Source: an uncultured Mediterranea sp. (lineage in GTDB: Bacteria; Bacteroidota; Bacteroidia; Bacteroidales; Bacteroidaceae). Taken from it: DNA of 50,250 nucleotides. Every line of letters starts with the position of its first letter. Position 1 is the stretch's first letter. The translations under genes were made by a program, and so were the position numbers. The notes below the pieces were generated by a model. That model searched no databases. It had not been told where the DNA came from and was given only the letters and a program-made list of their open reading frames with translations. Below are positions 23,495-32,613 of the stretch, piece after piece. The stretch spans positions 1 through 50,250 of the forward strand of contig CAMACX010000021.1 in assembly GCA_945831575.1 (NCBI GenBank). Reading direction: 5' to 3'.

Positions 23495-25435
23495 ATGAGT
23501 TATTTACGATTCGACAAGACCCTCATGATTAACCTGGAGGAATCACTTCCCAGGGAAATCCTGCGGACAAACAAGTCGGGGGCTTATCATTGCACAACGA
23601 TCGTGGACTGCAACACACGCAAGTATCATGGTCTGTTGGTAATTCCTGTCCCCAACCTGGATGATGAGAACCACGTGTTGCTCTCTTCATTAGACGAGAC
23701 CGTAATTCAGCACGGTGCAGAGTTCAACCTGGGGTTGCACAAATATCAAGGAAACAACTACAGTCCCAACGGACATAAGTATATCCGCGAATTTGACTGC
23801 GAACACATACCGGCTACGACTTACCGTGTTGGAGGAGTCATCCTGCGCAAGGAGAAGATTTTTGTGCACCATGAGAACCGCATCCTGATCCGTTACACCC
23901 TGGTGGACGCCCATTCAGCCACCACCCTGCGCTTCCGCCCCTTCCTGGCCTTCCGCAGCGTACGCGAATATACGCACGAGAACGCCCAGGCAAGCCGCGA
24001 ATATCAGGAGATCGAGAACGGTATCAAGACCTGCATGTACCCGGGCTATCCCGAACTCTTCATGCAGCTCAACAAGAAGAACACCTTCGTGTTCCAACCG
24101 GACTGGTACCGTGGTATCGAGTACCCCAAGGAGCAGGAGCGTGGCTACGACTTCAACGAAGACCTCTACGTGCCCGGCTACTTCGAGGTGGATATCAAGA
24201 AGGGCGAGAGCATCGTCTTCTCAGCAGGTGTCAGCGAAGTCAACACGCGTCAGCTCAAGCAGACCTTCGCCGCTGAGGTGGAAGACCGTACCCCGCGCGA
24301 CAGCTTCTTCCACTGCCTGAAGAACTCCGCTCACCAGTTCCACAACCATCAGGGGGACAACGACTACATCCTGGCCGGATACCCCTGGTTCAAGTGCCGT
24401 GCCCGCGACCTCTTCATCTCTCTGCCCGGTCTGACGCTGGGCGTGGATGAGCTGGACCAGTTTGAGAAGGTGATGGCCACTGCCCAGAAGGCCCTCAGAC
24501 AGTTTATGGCCGGCGAAGCCGTAACCTACAAGATCTATGAGATGGAGCATCCCGACATCCTGCTGTGGGCTGTATGGACCCTGCAGCAATATGCTAAGGA
24601 GACCAGCCGCGAGCAGTGCCGTCAGAACTACGGCCAGCTGCTGGAAGAGATTATGGACTACATCCTGGAGCGCAAGCACGACAACCTCTTCCTGCACGAC
24701 AACGGTCTGCTCTACACCAACGGTAAGGACAAGGCCGTGACATGGATGAACTCCACGGCCAACGGTCGTCCCGTCATTCCACGTACCGGCTATGTGGTAG
24801 AGATCAATGCCCTGTGGTACAACGCCCTGCGATTCGTAGCCGACTTGGTACGCGAAGGAGGCAACAGCATTCTGGCTGACCGTCTCGACGCACAGGCCGA
24901 GCTGACCGGCAAGTCGTTTGTTGAAGTATTCCGCAACGAGTACGGCTACCTGTTTGACTACGTGGATGGCTACATGATGGACTGGAGCGTACGCCCCAAC
25001 ATGATCTTCACCGTAGCATTCGACTACTCCCCCTTGGACCGCGCACAGAAGAAGCAAGTGCTCGACATCGTCACCAAGGAGCTGCTCACCCCGAAGGGCC
25101 TGCGCACGCTGAGCCCGAAGAGCGGCGGCTACAACCCCAACTACGTCGGCCCGCAGATCCAGCGCGACTACGCCTACCATCAAGGCACCGCCTGGCCCTG
25201 GCTGATGGGCTTCTACATGGAGGCATACCTGCGCATCTACAAGATGGCCGGAACCTCGTTTGTTGAGCGCTACCTCATCGGCATGGAAGACGAGATGACC
25301 TGCCACTGCATTGGCACCATGCCAGAGCTGTTCGACGGCAACCCGCCCTTCGTAGGCCGAGGCGCTGTATCGTTCGCCATGAACGTGGCCGAGATGCTCC
25401 GCATCCTCAAACTGCTGTCCAAATTCAATGTATAA
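23495..25435 (+). CDS. Glycogen debranching enzyme (amylo-alpha-1,6-glucosidase family)
   Basis: A 646-residue enzyme with the bacterial/archaeal debranching arrangement. The N-terminal GDE_N-like domain (about 15-230) begins EILRTNKSGAYHCTTIVDCNTRKYHGLLV. The C-terminal (alpha/alpha)6 barrel (about 270-640) has GYPWFKCRARDLFISLPGL, the characteristic GYPWF motif, and a RDYAYHQGTAWPWLMG block near 552-567 that holds acidic and aromatic sugar-contact residues. It removes alpha-1,6-linked glucose from glycogen or related polymers in the cytoplasm. It is first in a three-gene operon with a glycosyltransferase (15-bp gap) and a GH57 enzyme (25-bp gap). I recall the same order in Bacteroides thetaiotaomicron. 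Confidence 0.93.
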   Translation: MSYLRFDKTLMINLEESLPREILRTNKSGAYHCTTIVDCNTRKYHGLLVIPVPNLDDENHVLLSSLDETVIQHGAEFNLGLHKYQGNNYSPNGHKYIREFDCEHIPATTYRVGGVILRKEKIFVHHENRILIRYTLVDAHSATTLRFRPFLAFRSVREYTHENAQASREYQEIENGIKTCMYPGYPELFMQLNKKNTFVFQPDWYRGIEYPKEQERGYDFNEDLYVPGYFEVDIKKGESIVFSAGVSEVNTRQLKQTFAAEVEDRTPRDSFFHCLKNSAHQFHNHQGDNDYILAGYPWFKCRARDLFISLPGLTLGVDELDQFEKVMATAQKALRQFMAGEAVTYKIYEMEHPDILLWAVWTLQQYAKETSREQCRQNYGQLLEEIMDYILERKHDNLFLHDNGLLYTNGKDKAVTWMNSTANGRPVIPRTGYVVEINALWYNALRFVADLVREGGNSILADRLDAQAELTGKSFVEVFRNEYGYLFDYVDGYMMDWSVRPNMIFTVAFDYSPLDRAQKKQVLDIVTKELLTPKGLRTLSPKSGGYNPNYVGPQIQRDYAYHQGTAWPWLMGFYMEAYLRIYKMAGTSFVERYLIGMEDEMTCHCIGTMPELFDGNPPFVGRGAVSFAMNVAEMLRILKLLSKFNV

Positions 25436-25438
25436 TAT

Positions 25439-25444
25439 AGGAGG
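25439..25444 (+). promoter_or_regulatory. Shine-Dalgarno sequence before the glycosyltransferase gene
   Basis: AGGAGG ends 6 bp before the ATG at 25451. A perfect Shine-Dalgarno hexamer at ideal spacing is rare in this phylum and is not seen before its operon neighbours. Confidence 0.6.
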
Positions 25445-25450
25445 AACAAG

Positions 25451-26719
25451 ATGAAAGTATTAATGTTTGGCTGGGAGTTTCCTCCCAAAATATATGGTGG
25501 CCTCGCGGTAGCTTCCTACGGTATCACCAAAGGACTCAGCCTGCAAGGCGATGTTGAGACCACATTCTGTCTGCCCAAACCCTGTGGGCAAGAAGAGAAA
25601 TTCTTGAAAATAGTTGGCATGAACCAGGTGCCCATCGTGTGGCGCGACGTGAACTACGACTACCTCAAGTCACGTCTGCCCGAATACACCACGCCCGAAG
25701 AGTACTACGCCTTCCGCGACCACATCTATGCCGACTTCTCCTACATGCACGTCAACGACCTGGGCTGCATGGAGTTTGCCGGCGGCTATCCGGGCAACCT
25801 GCATGAAGAGATCAACAACTTCTCCATCATAGCCGGCGTAGTAGCCCGCAAGGAGGAGTTTGACATCATCCATGCCCACGACTGGCTGACCTACCCCGCT
25901 GGCGTCCACGCCAAGATGGTAAGCGGCAAGCCCCTCTGCATCCACGTACACGCCACCGACTTCGACCGATCACGCGGCAAGGTGAACCCCACCGTCTATA
26001 GCATTGAGAAGAACGGTATGGACCACGCCGACTGCATCATGTGCGTATCTGAGCTGACCCGTCGCACGGTCATCAACGAGTACCACCAGAATCCGGCCAA
26101 GGTCTTCGCCATGCACAACGCCGTCTATCCCCTCTCGCAGGAGCTGCAGGACATCCCCCGCCCCAACCACGACAAGGAGAAGGTGGTCACCTTCCTGGGC
26201 CGTATCACCATGCAGAAGGGTCCCGAGTATTTCGTCGAGGCAGCCGCCATGGTTCTCAAGCGCACGCGCAACATCCGCTTCGTGATGGCCGGCAGCGGTG
26301 ACATGCTCAACCAGATGATCCGTCTGGCCGCTGAGCGTGGCATCGCCGACCGCTTCCACTTCCCGGGCTTCATGCGCGGCAAGCAGGTCTATGAGGTCTA
26401 TAAGAACAGCGACGTCTTCGTGATGCCCTCCGTCTCCGAGCCCTTCGGTATCGCACCGCTCGAAGCCATGCAGTGCGGCACCCCCTCCATCATCTCCAAG
26501 CAGTCGGGCTGCGGCGAGATCCTCGACAAGGTCATCAAGACCGACTACTGGGACATCCACGCCATGGCTGACGCCATCTACTCCATCTGCACCAACCCCT
26601 CACTCTTCCAATACTTGCAGGAAGAGGGCAAGAAGGAGGTCGATGGCATCACCTGGGAGAAGGTGGGCCTGCGCATACGCGCCCTTTACGACAACACCAT
26701 CAGGAACTCAAGCAAGTAA
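25451..26719 (+). CDS. Glycosyltransferase (GT4/glycogen-synthase-like)
   Basis: A 422-residue GT-B fold glycosyltransferase. The N-terminal domain starts MKVLMFGWEFPPKIYGGLAVASYG (shown here in part), which is the glycogen/starch synthase-like KxGGL region with IYGGL. DIIHAHDWLT near 137-146 is the conserved acceptor-domain motif. The C-terminal domain contains LGRITMQKGPEYF (donor phosphate-binding) and the E-x7-E motif EPFGIAPLE near 335-343. It probably elongates an alpha-glucan from a nucleotide sugar; whether it uses ADP- or UDP-glucose cannot be read from sequence. It is in an operon between the debranching enzyme and the GH57 gene. A real Shine-Dalgarno precedes it, implying strong initiation. 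Confidence 0.9.
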   Translation: MKVLMFGWEFPPKIYGGLAVASYGITKGLSLQGDVETTFCLPKPCGQEEKFLKIVGMNQVPIVWRDVNYDYLKSRLPEYTTPEEYYAFRDHIYADFSYMHVNDLGCMEFAGGYPGNLHEEINNFSIIAGVVARKEEFDIIHAHDWLTYPAGVHAKMVSGKPLCIHVHATDFDRSRGKVNPTVYSIEKNGMDHADCIMCVSELTRRTVINEYHQNPAKVFAMHNAVYPLSQELQDIPRPNHDKEKVVTFLGRITMQKGPEYFVEAAAMVLKRTRNIRFVMAGSGDMLNQMIRLAAERGIADRFHFPGFMRGKQVYEVYKNSDVFVMPSVSEPFGIAPLEAMQCGTPSIISKQSGCGEILDKVIKTDYWDIHAMADAIYSICTNPSLFQYLQEEGKKEVDGITWEKVGLRIRALYDNTIRNSSK

Positions 26720-26744
26720 AAACAATTAATAACTATCCAACGAT

Positions 26745-28109
26745 ATGAGAACCATTTGTCTTTATTTCGAAATACACCAGATTATCCACTTGAAAAGATA
26801 TCGTTTCTTTGACATAGGCACTAACCACTACTACTACGATGACTATGCCAATGAGACCAGCATCAACGACGTAGCCGAGCGCTCCTACATCCCCGCCCTC
26901 AACACCTTGATCGACATGGTGAAGAGCTCTGACGGAGCCTTCAAGGTAGCCCTCTCCATCTCAGGCGTAGCCCTGGAGCAGCTGGAGATCTATGCCCCTG
27001 CCGTCATCGAACTGCTGCACCAGCTCAACGACACGGGTTGCTGCGAATTCCTGGCTGAGCCCTACTCTCACGGCCTCTCTTCACTGGCCAACGAGACCTG
27101 CTTCAAGGAAGAGGTGATGCGCCAGAGCGAGAAGATGAAGCAGCTCTTCGGCAAGGCCCCCAAGGTATTCCGCAACTCCAGCCTCATCTACAGCGACGAG
27201 ATCGGTGCCGCCGTGGCCAGCATGGGCTTCAAGGGCATGCTCACCGAGGGTGCCAAGCACATCCTCGGCTGGAAGAGCCCCCACTACCTCTACCACTGCA
27301 ACATGAACCCCAACCTCAAGCTGTTGCTCCGCGACTACAAGCTCTCTGACGACATCAGCCTGCGCTTCTCCAACTCCGAGTGGAGCGAATACCCCCTGAT
27401 GGCCGACAAGTACATCTCCTGGATTGACCAGCTGCCTCAGGAAGAGCAGGTCATCAACATCTTCATGGAGCTTTGCGCCCTGGGTATCTACCAGCCCCTG
27501 TCGAGCCATGTACTCGACTTCCTCAAGGCCCTGCCCGCCTGCGCCAAGGAGAAAGGCATCACCTTCTCTACGCCCACGGAGATTGTCAGCAAGCTGAAGT
27601 CAGTCTCTCAGCTCGACGTACCCTACCCGCTGTCGTGGGTGGACGAAGAGCGCGACACCAGCTGCTGGCTGGGTAACGTGATGCAGCGCGAAGCCTTCAA
27701 CAAGCTCTACAGCGTGGCTGAGCGTGTACACCTCTGCGACGACCGCCGCATCAAGCAAGACTGGGACTACCTGCAGGCCAGCAACAACTTCCGCTTCATG
27801 ACCACCAAGCAGAGCAGTGTAACGCTGTTCCGTGGTATCTACGATAGCCCCTACGATGCCTTCACCAACTACATGAACATCCTGGGCGACTTCATCAAGC
27901 GCGTAGATTCACTCTATCCTGTCGATGTGGACAACGAAGAGCTCAACCCGCTGCTCACCACCATCGACAACCAGGGCCGAGAGATCGAGGAGCTGCGTAA
28001 GGAGCTGGAGAAGGCACAAGCCAAACTCGACAAGGTAGAGAAGAAGAAAGAACCTGCCAAGAAGCCTGCGGCCAAGAAGACCACTACCCGCAAGAAGAAA
28101 GAGGAATAA
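26745..28109 (+). CDS. Glycoside hydrolase family 57 protein (alpha-amylase/glucanotransferase-like)
   Basis: A 454-residue GH57 protein. It starts with FEIHQIIHL, a variant of the HQP block (region 1) of the family, and includes a GCCEFLAEPYSHGLSSL block (about 97-113) and KVFRNSSLIYSDEIG near 139-153. GH57 enzymes are retaining alpha-amylases, amylopullulanases, 4-alpha-glucanotransferases or branching enzymes, and the exact reaction is not settled by sequence here. The C-terminus (about 400-454) is a coiled coil ending in a Lys/Ala-rich basic tail (KKPAAKKTTTRKKKEE), unusual for the catalytic family and perhaps a binding tail. It is the last gene of the glycogen operon and is followed by an intrinsic terminator at 28176-28215. 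Confidence 0.88.
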   Translation: MRTICLYFEIHQIIHLKRYRFFDIGTNHYYYDDYANETSINDVAERSYIPALNTLIDMVKSSDGAFKVALSISGVALEQLEIYAPAVIELLHQLNDTGCCEFLAEPYSHGLSSLANETCFKEEVMRQSEKMKQLFGKAPKVFRNSSLIYSDEIGAAVASMGFKGMLTEGAKHILGWKSPHYLYHCNMNPNLKLLLRDYKLSDDISLRFSNSEWSEYPLMADKYISWIDQLPQEEQVINIFMELCALGIYQPLSSHVLDFLKALPACAKEKGITFSTPTEIVSKLKSVSQLDVPYPLSWVDEERDTSCWLGNVMQREAFNKLYSVAERVHLCDDRRIKQDWDYLQASNNFRFMTTKQSSVTLFRGIYDSPYDAFTNYMNILGDFIKRVDSLYPVDVDNEELNPLLTTIDNQGREIEELRKELEKAQAKLDKVEKKKEPAKKPAAKKTTTRKKKEE

Positions 28110-28175
28110 GCTGCTTCTTCAGATAGAGCGATAAGCGACGGGGGTGTCAGAACCTCCGCCACGCACATCAGGTAC

Positions 28176-28215
28176 AATCGGGATATACGCCTGCGGGCTG
28201 TATATCCCGATTTTT
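28176..28215 (+). terminator. Intrinsic terminator of the glycogen operon
   Basis: AATCGGGATATAC (28176-28188) pairs perfectly with GTATATCCCGATT (28200-28212), with an inner GCC/GGC pairing in the loop and Ts to 28215. Confidence 0.85.
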
Positions 28216-28301
28216 CATCTCCACCACCCTTCCCAAGGGAAGGATAACCTCTTTTTTTGCAAAAAAATGGGCAATAAATGGGTCAATCTAAAAACTTTTT
28301 G

Positions 28302-28309
28302 TATCTTTG
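28302..28309 (+). promoter_or_regulatory. -7 box of rho
   Basis: TATCTTTG matches TAnnTTTG; no TTTG at -33. It predicts a long leader (about 130 nt) with hairpins, consistent with autoregulation of rho, which is an inference. Confidence 0.6.
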
Positions 28310-28446
28310 CAGCGTTAAAACTAAGCAACGATAGTCGTTGACAGAGGTATTAACCCCTCTAAGCATGACTTCATAACCCCAAATTCATCTATTTTTCATC
28401 TACTGCATGAAGCATGCTGTAATGAATCATACACCTAATAACCAAT

Positions 28447-30525
28447 ATGTACAACATCATTCAACTTAAGGAAAAAGAGCTGTCAGAATTGCAGAAGATT
28501 GCGGCAGAGCTGAACATCAAGAAGCCCGAAAGCTACGTTCGGGATGAGCTGATCTACAAAATCCTCGATGAACAAGCCATCGCGAGTGCCAATAAGAAGA
28601 CCAGCTCGGCAAAGAGCAAACCCGACAAGAAGGAGGATAAAGCCAAACGGACCCGTACGTCAGCCAAGAAAGAGAGCGCTCCAGCCAAAGCTGATGCTGA
28701 CAAGACCTCAGAGAGCAAGCCTGCATCCACACAGCCCGCAGCCTCAGACAACCCCGTAGAGCCTGAGACAACAGCCCAGATGAATACCGAGGGTGCATCA
28801 GAAAAAGTTGACAAGAAAGGCAACGAGGCAAAACAGGCAAAACGCACCAAACAAGAGAGCGAAGAGAAAAAGCCCAAGGCTACCAAGGGGCGTAAGAAGA
28901 AAGAGACCAATCCAGTCAGTGAGCCTCAGTTATTCCCCGAAGAATCCAATACACCATCAGAAGGCCCATCCATACAGGCAGAGACCACGCCACAACAAGA
29001 AGCCGCAAAGCCAGAGAGTCCCGCTGAGCAACCGGCACCAGCTGTCAATGCCGATGCAGCACCTGCCGTAAAGGAACAGACCGACGACTTCATTCCCATC
29101 GAAGACCTCCCCACCGAAAAAGTTGAACTGCCGCAAGAGCTGTTTGGTAAGTTTAGCGCCACCAAGATGGAGAAGCCGGCTCCCAAAGAGGAGCCTCGCA
29201 ACGCCAACGAGCAACAGCAACAAGGTGGCGACCGCAAGAAGCGCCAGCGCATCGCCGGTCGCCCTGACAACCGCCAGCCCATCAACGTTAAGACCGGCCT
29301 GCCCATGCAACGCCCTGCCAACAACGACCCTCATGCAGAACAGGCTAACAGCAATATGCCCGAAGCAGTCATCGAGCAAGCCCCTGTAGAGAAGCCCTAC
29401 GACTTTGACGACATCCTTACCGGCAGCGGCGTGCTCGAGATCATGCCCGACGGCTACGGCTTCCTGCGCTCCAGCGACTACAACTACCTCTCCTCACCCG
29501 ATGACATCTACGTATCGCAACAGCAGATCAAGATGCTCGGTCTGAAGACCGGTGACGTTGTGGAGGGCATGATCCGTCCCCCCAAGGAGGGCGAGAAGTA
29601 CTTCCCGCTGGTCAAGGTGCAGAACATCAACGGCCGTACCCCCGAGTACATCCGTGACCGCGTACCCTTCGAGCACCTCACCCCGCTCTTCCCCGATGAG
29701 AAGTTCAACCTCTGCAAGGGCGACCCCTCCGACTCACTCTCGGCCCGTATCGTCGATCTCTTCGCCCCCATCGGCAAGGGACAGCGCGCCTTGATTGTGG
29801 CCCAGCCCAAGACCGGTAAGACCGTACTCCTGAAGGATATCGCCAACTCCATCGCCGCCAACCACCCCGAGGTCTATCTGATGATGCTCCTCATCGACGA
29901 GCGTCCCGAGGAGGTGACCGACATGGCCCGCACGGTGAAGGCTGAGGTGATTGCCTCTACCTTTGACGAGCCTGCCGACCGCCACGTCAAGATAGCCGGC
30001 ATCGTGTTGGAGAAGGCCAAGCGCATGGTGGAGTGCGGACACGATGTCGTCATCTTCCTCGACTCCATCACCCGTCTGGCCCGTGCCTACAACACCGTAT
30101 CGCCCGCTTCGGGCAAGGTACTCTCAGGTGGTGTGGATGCCAATGCGCTGCACAAGCCCAAGCGCTTCTTTGGTGCCGCCCGCAACATCGAAGGCGGCGG
30201 TTCACTCACCATCATCGCCACCGCCCTGATTGATACGGGCAGCAAGATGGACGAGGTGATCTTCGAGGAATTCAAGGGCACGGGCAACATGGAGCTGCAG
30301 CTCGACCGCACCCTGGCCAACAAGCGTATCTTCCCTGCCGTCAACATCATGGCTTCGAGCACGCGTCGCGACGACCTGCTGCAAGACAGGTTTACGCTTG
30401 AGCGCATGTGGGGTCTGCGTCGCTTCCTCTCCGACATGAATCCCATCGAGGCCATCGACACGGTGAAGACCAACCTTGAGAAAGCCAAAGACAACAACGA
30501 ATTCCTGCTCAGCATCAACAGCTGA
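28447..30525 (+). CDS. rho: Transcription termination factor Rho (long disordered insert)
   Basis: The 692-residue hexameric RNA helicase that terminates transcription; E. coli Rho has 419. Residues 1-45 form the N-terminal helical domain ([19 protein letters not shown]). Residues about 48-310 are a low-complexity stretch very rich in Lys, Glu, Ala, Pro and Gln. The RNA-binding cold-shock-like domain follows at about 318-420 ([19 protein letters not shown]), then the ATPase core with P-loop [12 protein letters not shown] near 450-461, [16 protein letters not shown] and the Q/R-loop region. Bacteroidota Rho proteins are known for such an intrinsically disordered insert, and phase separation has been reported for the B. 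thetaiotaomicron protein. The gene is monocistronic with its own promoter and a long leader, followed by a 16-bp hairpin. Confidence 0.97.
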   Translation: MYNIIQLKEKELSELQKIAAELNIKKPESYVRDELIYKILDEQAIASANKKTSSAKSKPDKKEDKAKRTRTSAKKESAPAKADADKTSESKPASTQPAASDNPVEPETTAQMNTEGASEKVDKKGNEAKQAKRTKQESEEKKPKATKGRKKKETNPVSEPQLFPEESNTPSEGPSIQAETTPQQEAAKPESPAEQPAPAVNADAAPAVKEQTDDFIPIEDLPTEKVELPQELFGKFSATKMEKPAPKEEPRNANEQQQQGGDRKKRQRIAGRPDNRQPINVKTGLPMQRPANNDPHAEQANSNMPEAVIEQAPVEKPYDFDDILTGSGVLEIMPDGYGFLRSSDYNYLSSPDDIYVSQQQIKMLGLKTGDVVEGMIRPPKEGEKYFPLVKVQNINGRTPEYIRDRVPFEHLTPLFPDEKFNLCKGDPSDSLSARIVDLFAPIGKGQRALIVAQPKTGKTVLLKDIANSIAANHPEVYLMMLLIDERPEEVTDMARTVKAEVIASTFDEPADRHVKIAGIVLEKAKRMVECGHDVVIFLDSITRLARAYNTVSPASGKVLSGGVDANALHKPKRFFGAARNIEGGGSLTIIATALIDTGSKMDEVIFEEFKGTGNMELQLDRTLANKRIFPAVNIMASSTRRDDLLQDRFTLERMWGLRRFLSDMNPIEAIDTVKTNLEKAKDNNEFLLSINS

Positions 30526-30559
30526 TGCTGCCAGAGGCAGTAATCCAACCCTTATAGAC

Positions 30560-30610
30560 CAGCAACGGTACGAAGTCCTGATGACCCCCATCGGCTTCGT
30601 ACCGTTGCTG
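30560..30610 (+). terminator. Hairpin after rho
   Basis: A perfect 16-bp stem (30560-30575 with 30595-30610; core AGCAACGGTACGAAG) and a 19-nt loop, without a T-run. Probably the 3'-end structure of the rho mRNA. Confidence 0.65.
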
Positions 30611-30701
30611 TTATCAGGCCTGTTTATACTAATTACTGTTAAGAATTGGGGAGGGGTAAAAAAAGAAATCTGAATTTCATACGAGACTGGTAATAATGTG
30701 C

Positions 30702-30709
30702 TACTTTTG
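30702..30709 (+). promoter_or_regulatory. -7 box of the sensor-kinase pair
   Basis: TACTTTTG (TAnnTTTG), 26 bp before the first kinase ATG. No consensus -33. Confidence 0.55.
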
Positions 30710-30735
30710 CGGTAAAATTTGATGAATAAAGGAAT

Positions 30736-32613
30736 ATGAATCGACTTGCCCACTACCTGCTTGGCTCCATCATGCTGTGGATGGCCACCTGTTACCCTGG
30801 TAGCACATGGGCAAATACACCTTTTGAGACACTTCAGCTGAACGAACAGGTGCGCCTCATCGGTCATCTGCTGGACCATAACCTAGGCTACTCCGACCAG
30901 GTGAAATTCGCCGACGTACTCCAGACTCACTCCACCATAGAGCAGTACTACCTGAAGCACGATGACCTGAAGCATTACTTCCAGCTCAAGGAGCTGGTCA
31001 TCTATATCCAGGCCAGCAGCGGCCAGTTGACCCAAGCTACTGCACTCAGTCAACAACTGCTGGCCAAGGCCCGGGAAATGGACTATACACCCGGCATGGC
31101 CCTGGCCCACTTTGCCACAGGCGATGTCTATCTCAACGGCAACATGCTCAGCGAAGCGCTTCTTGCGTACCAAGAGGCTGGCCGGCTGATTGCCCCCTGC
31201 CAAGGGATGGACAACGTCAAGGAGCTGGTGATGATGCAGCAGATACCCCTGCTGCTCCGCATGGGAGCCACAAGTGATGTGGAGCGCTGCCTTGATGACA
31301 TGAAGTCACTCTACACCCACTACCAACCCCACCTCAATCCCTTCCTCTACTACTACTTCCGCACTTACCTGCTGACCTCTCTGGGGCAGACCGATGAAGC
31401 CGAACGCAACTTGCAGCAGGCCGACAGCCTCTTTGCTCAGAAGCCCTCCACCTACTACTCCATCTACAAGCTCTTTGCCCATGCCGGTCTGGAGCACCTC
31501 AAGGGGCATTACCGGGAGGCCGCCAGCTACTACCTGGAGATAGGTAACCTGGCCCGCCGCTCAGGCATCCACCTGCGCGAGCAGAAAGCCAACCTGCTGC
31601 TGGCAGCACACCACAAGCAGGACAGGAACTACCGCGAAGCCTGTGCCATCTATCAGCTCATCCTGGCCGAACGCGACTCACTGGCCAGCCACAACTACAG
31701 CTCGCAGGTCAACCTGCTGCGTGCCATCCATGAAGCGGACAGCCTGAATCTAGCCAATGATGCCCGCCGCCGGGAGATTCTGCTCCATGCGGTGAGCGGT
31801 GCAGCCATCATCCTGCTGCTCGCCCTCTGCTTCATCTTCATCTACCGCCGGCGCAACAACCGCCTGCTCCACACACAGCAGCAACTCAACGAGGCCCGCC
31901 TGGTGGCTGAGCGATCCATCCAGTCGAAGAGCCTCTTCCTCTCCAACATGAGCCACGAGATACGCACGCCACTCAACGCCCTGGCCGGATTCTCATCCAT
32001 CCTTGTGGAGAACAACATCGACGAGGAGACGCGCCGGCAGTGCAGCGACATCATCGAGCAGAACTCCGAACTGCTAGAGAAGCTTTTTGGCGACATCGTC
32101 GATCTCTCCAACATTGAGCTGGGCAACATGCAGTTCCAGTACGCCGATGAGGAGGTGGTGGCCATCTGCCATCACGTCATCGACACGGTGGACCGTATCA
32201 AGCAGACCGCCGCCGAGGTGCGCTTCAGCACCACGCTCCCCTCGCTGACTCTCCACACCGACAAGGCGCGCCTACAGCAACTGCTCATCAACCTGCTGAT
32301 CAACGCCACCAAGTTTACCTCCCAAGGATACATCCACCTCTCGCTCACCCTCACCCCCACAGACGAAGCGCTCTTCACCGTGGAGGATACCGGCTGCGGC
32401 ATCCCGCTGGCACAGCAGGAGAAGATATTCACCCGGTTCGAGAAGCTCAACGAAGAGGCACAGGGAAGCGGACTTGGGCTCTCCATCTGTCAGCTCATCA
32501 TCGAGCGCTTCGGTGGCAAGATATGGATTGACCCCAGCTACACGGGAGGCTGCCGCTTCTGCTTCACCCATCCCCTGACTCCAGACATCGGAAGAAAGGA
32601 GGTCGCATCATGA
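30736..32613 (+). CDS. TPR-containing sensor histidine kinase
   Basis: A 625-residue membrane kinase with an N-terminal signal peptide (about 1-27, ending STWAN). A periplasmic region of tetratricopeptide-like repeats spans about 30-345, with one transmembrane helix at about 350-372 (AVSGAAIILLLALCFIFIY). The HisKA domain has its phospho-acceptor at His407 in NMSHEIRTPLNAL. The HATPase_c domain has an N box LLINLLINATKF near 517, G1 EDTGCGIP near 551 and G2 GSGLGLSIC near 578. All catalytic boxes are intact. It has no receiver domain and no response regulator is nearby. Its stop codon overlaps the next start (ATGA), so the second, degenerate kinase is translationally coupled to it. Confidence 0.92.
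   Translation: MNRLAHYLLGSIMLWMATCYPGSTWANTPFETLQLNEQVRLIGHLLDHNLGYSDQVKFADVLQTHSTIEQYYLKHDDLKHYFQLKELVIYIQASSGQLTQATALSQQLLAKAREMDYTPGMALAHFATGDVYLNGNMLSEALLAYQEAGRLIAPCQGMDNVKELVMMQQIPLLLRMGATSDVERCLDDMKSLYTHYQPHLNPFLYYYFRTYLLTSLGQTDEAERNLQQADSLFAQKPSTYYSIYKLFAHAGLEHLKGHYREAASYYLEIGNLARRSGIHLREQKANLLLAAHHKQDRNYREACAIYQLILAERDSLASHNYSSQVNLLRAIHEADSLNLANDARRREILLHAVSGAAIILLLALCFIFIYRRRNNRLLHTQQQLNEARLVAERSIQSKSLFLSNMSHEIRTPLNALAGFSSILVENNIDEETRRQCSDIIEQNSELLEKLFGDIVDLSNIELGNMQFQYADEEVVAICHHVIDTVDRIKQTAAEVRFSTTLPSLTLHTDKARLQQLLINLLINATKFTSQGYIHLSLTLTPTDEALFTVEDTGCGIPLAQQEKIFTRFEKLNEEAQGSGLGLSICQLIIERFGGKIWIDPSYTGGCRFCFTHPLTPDIGRKEVAS

Larger units (their letters stand above)
28110..28446 (+). 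other. 337-bp gap: operon terminator, rho promoter and structured rho leader
   Basis: The left part holds the terminator (28176-28215). The right part has the rho -7 box (28302-28309) and a leader of about 130 nt with a CAACGA/TCGTTG hairpin, an AGAGG/CCTCT hairpin and a GCATGC element near 28410. No ORF is supported. Confidence 0.55.

Noticed and set aside
24221..25306. Antisense frame opposite the debranching enzyme
   Set aside because: No domains and unnatural composition; the plus-strand enzyme is complete.
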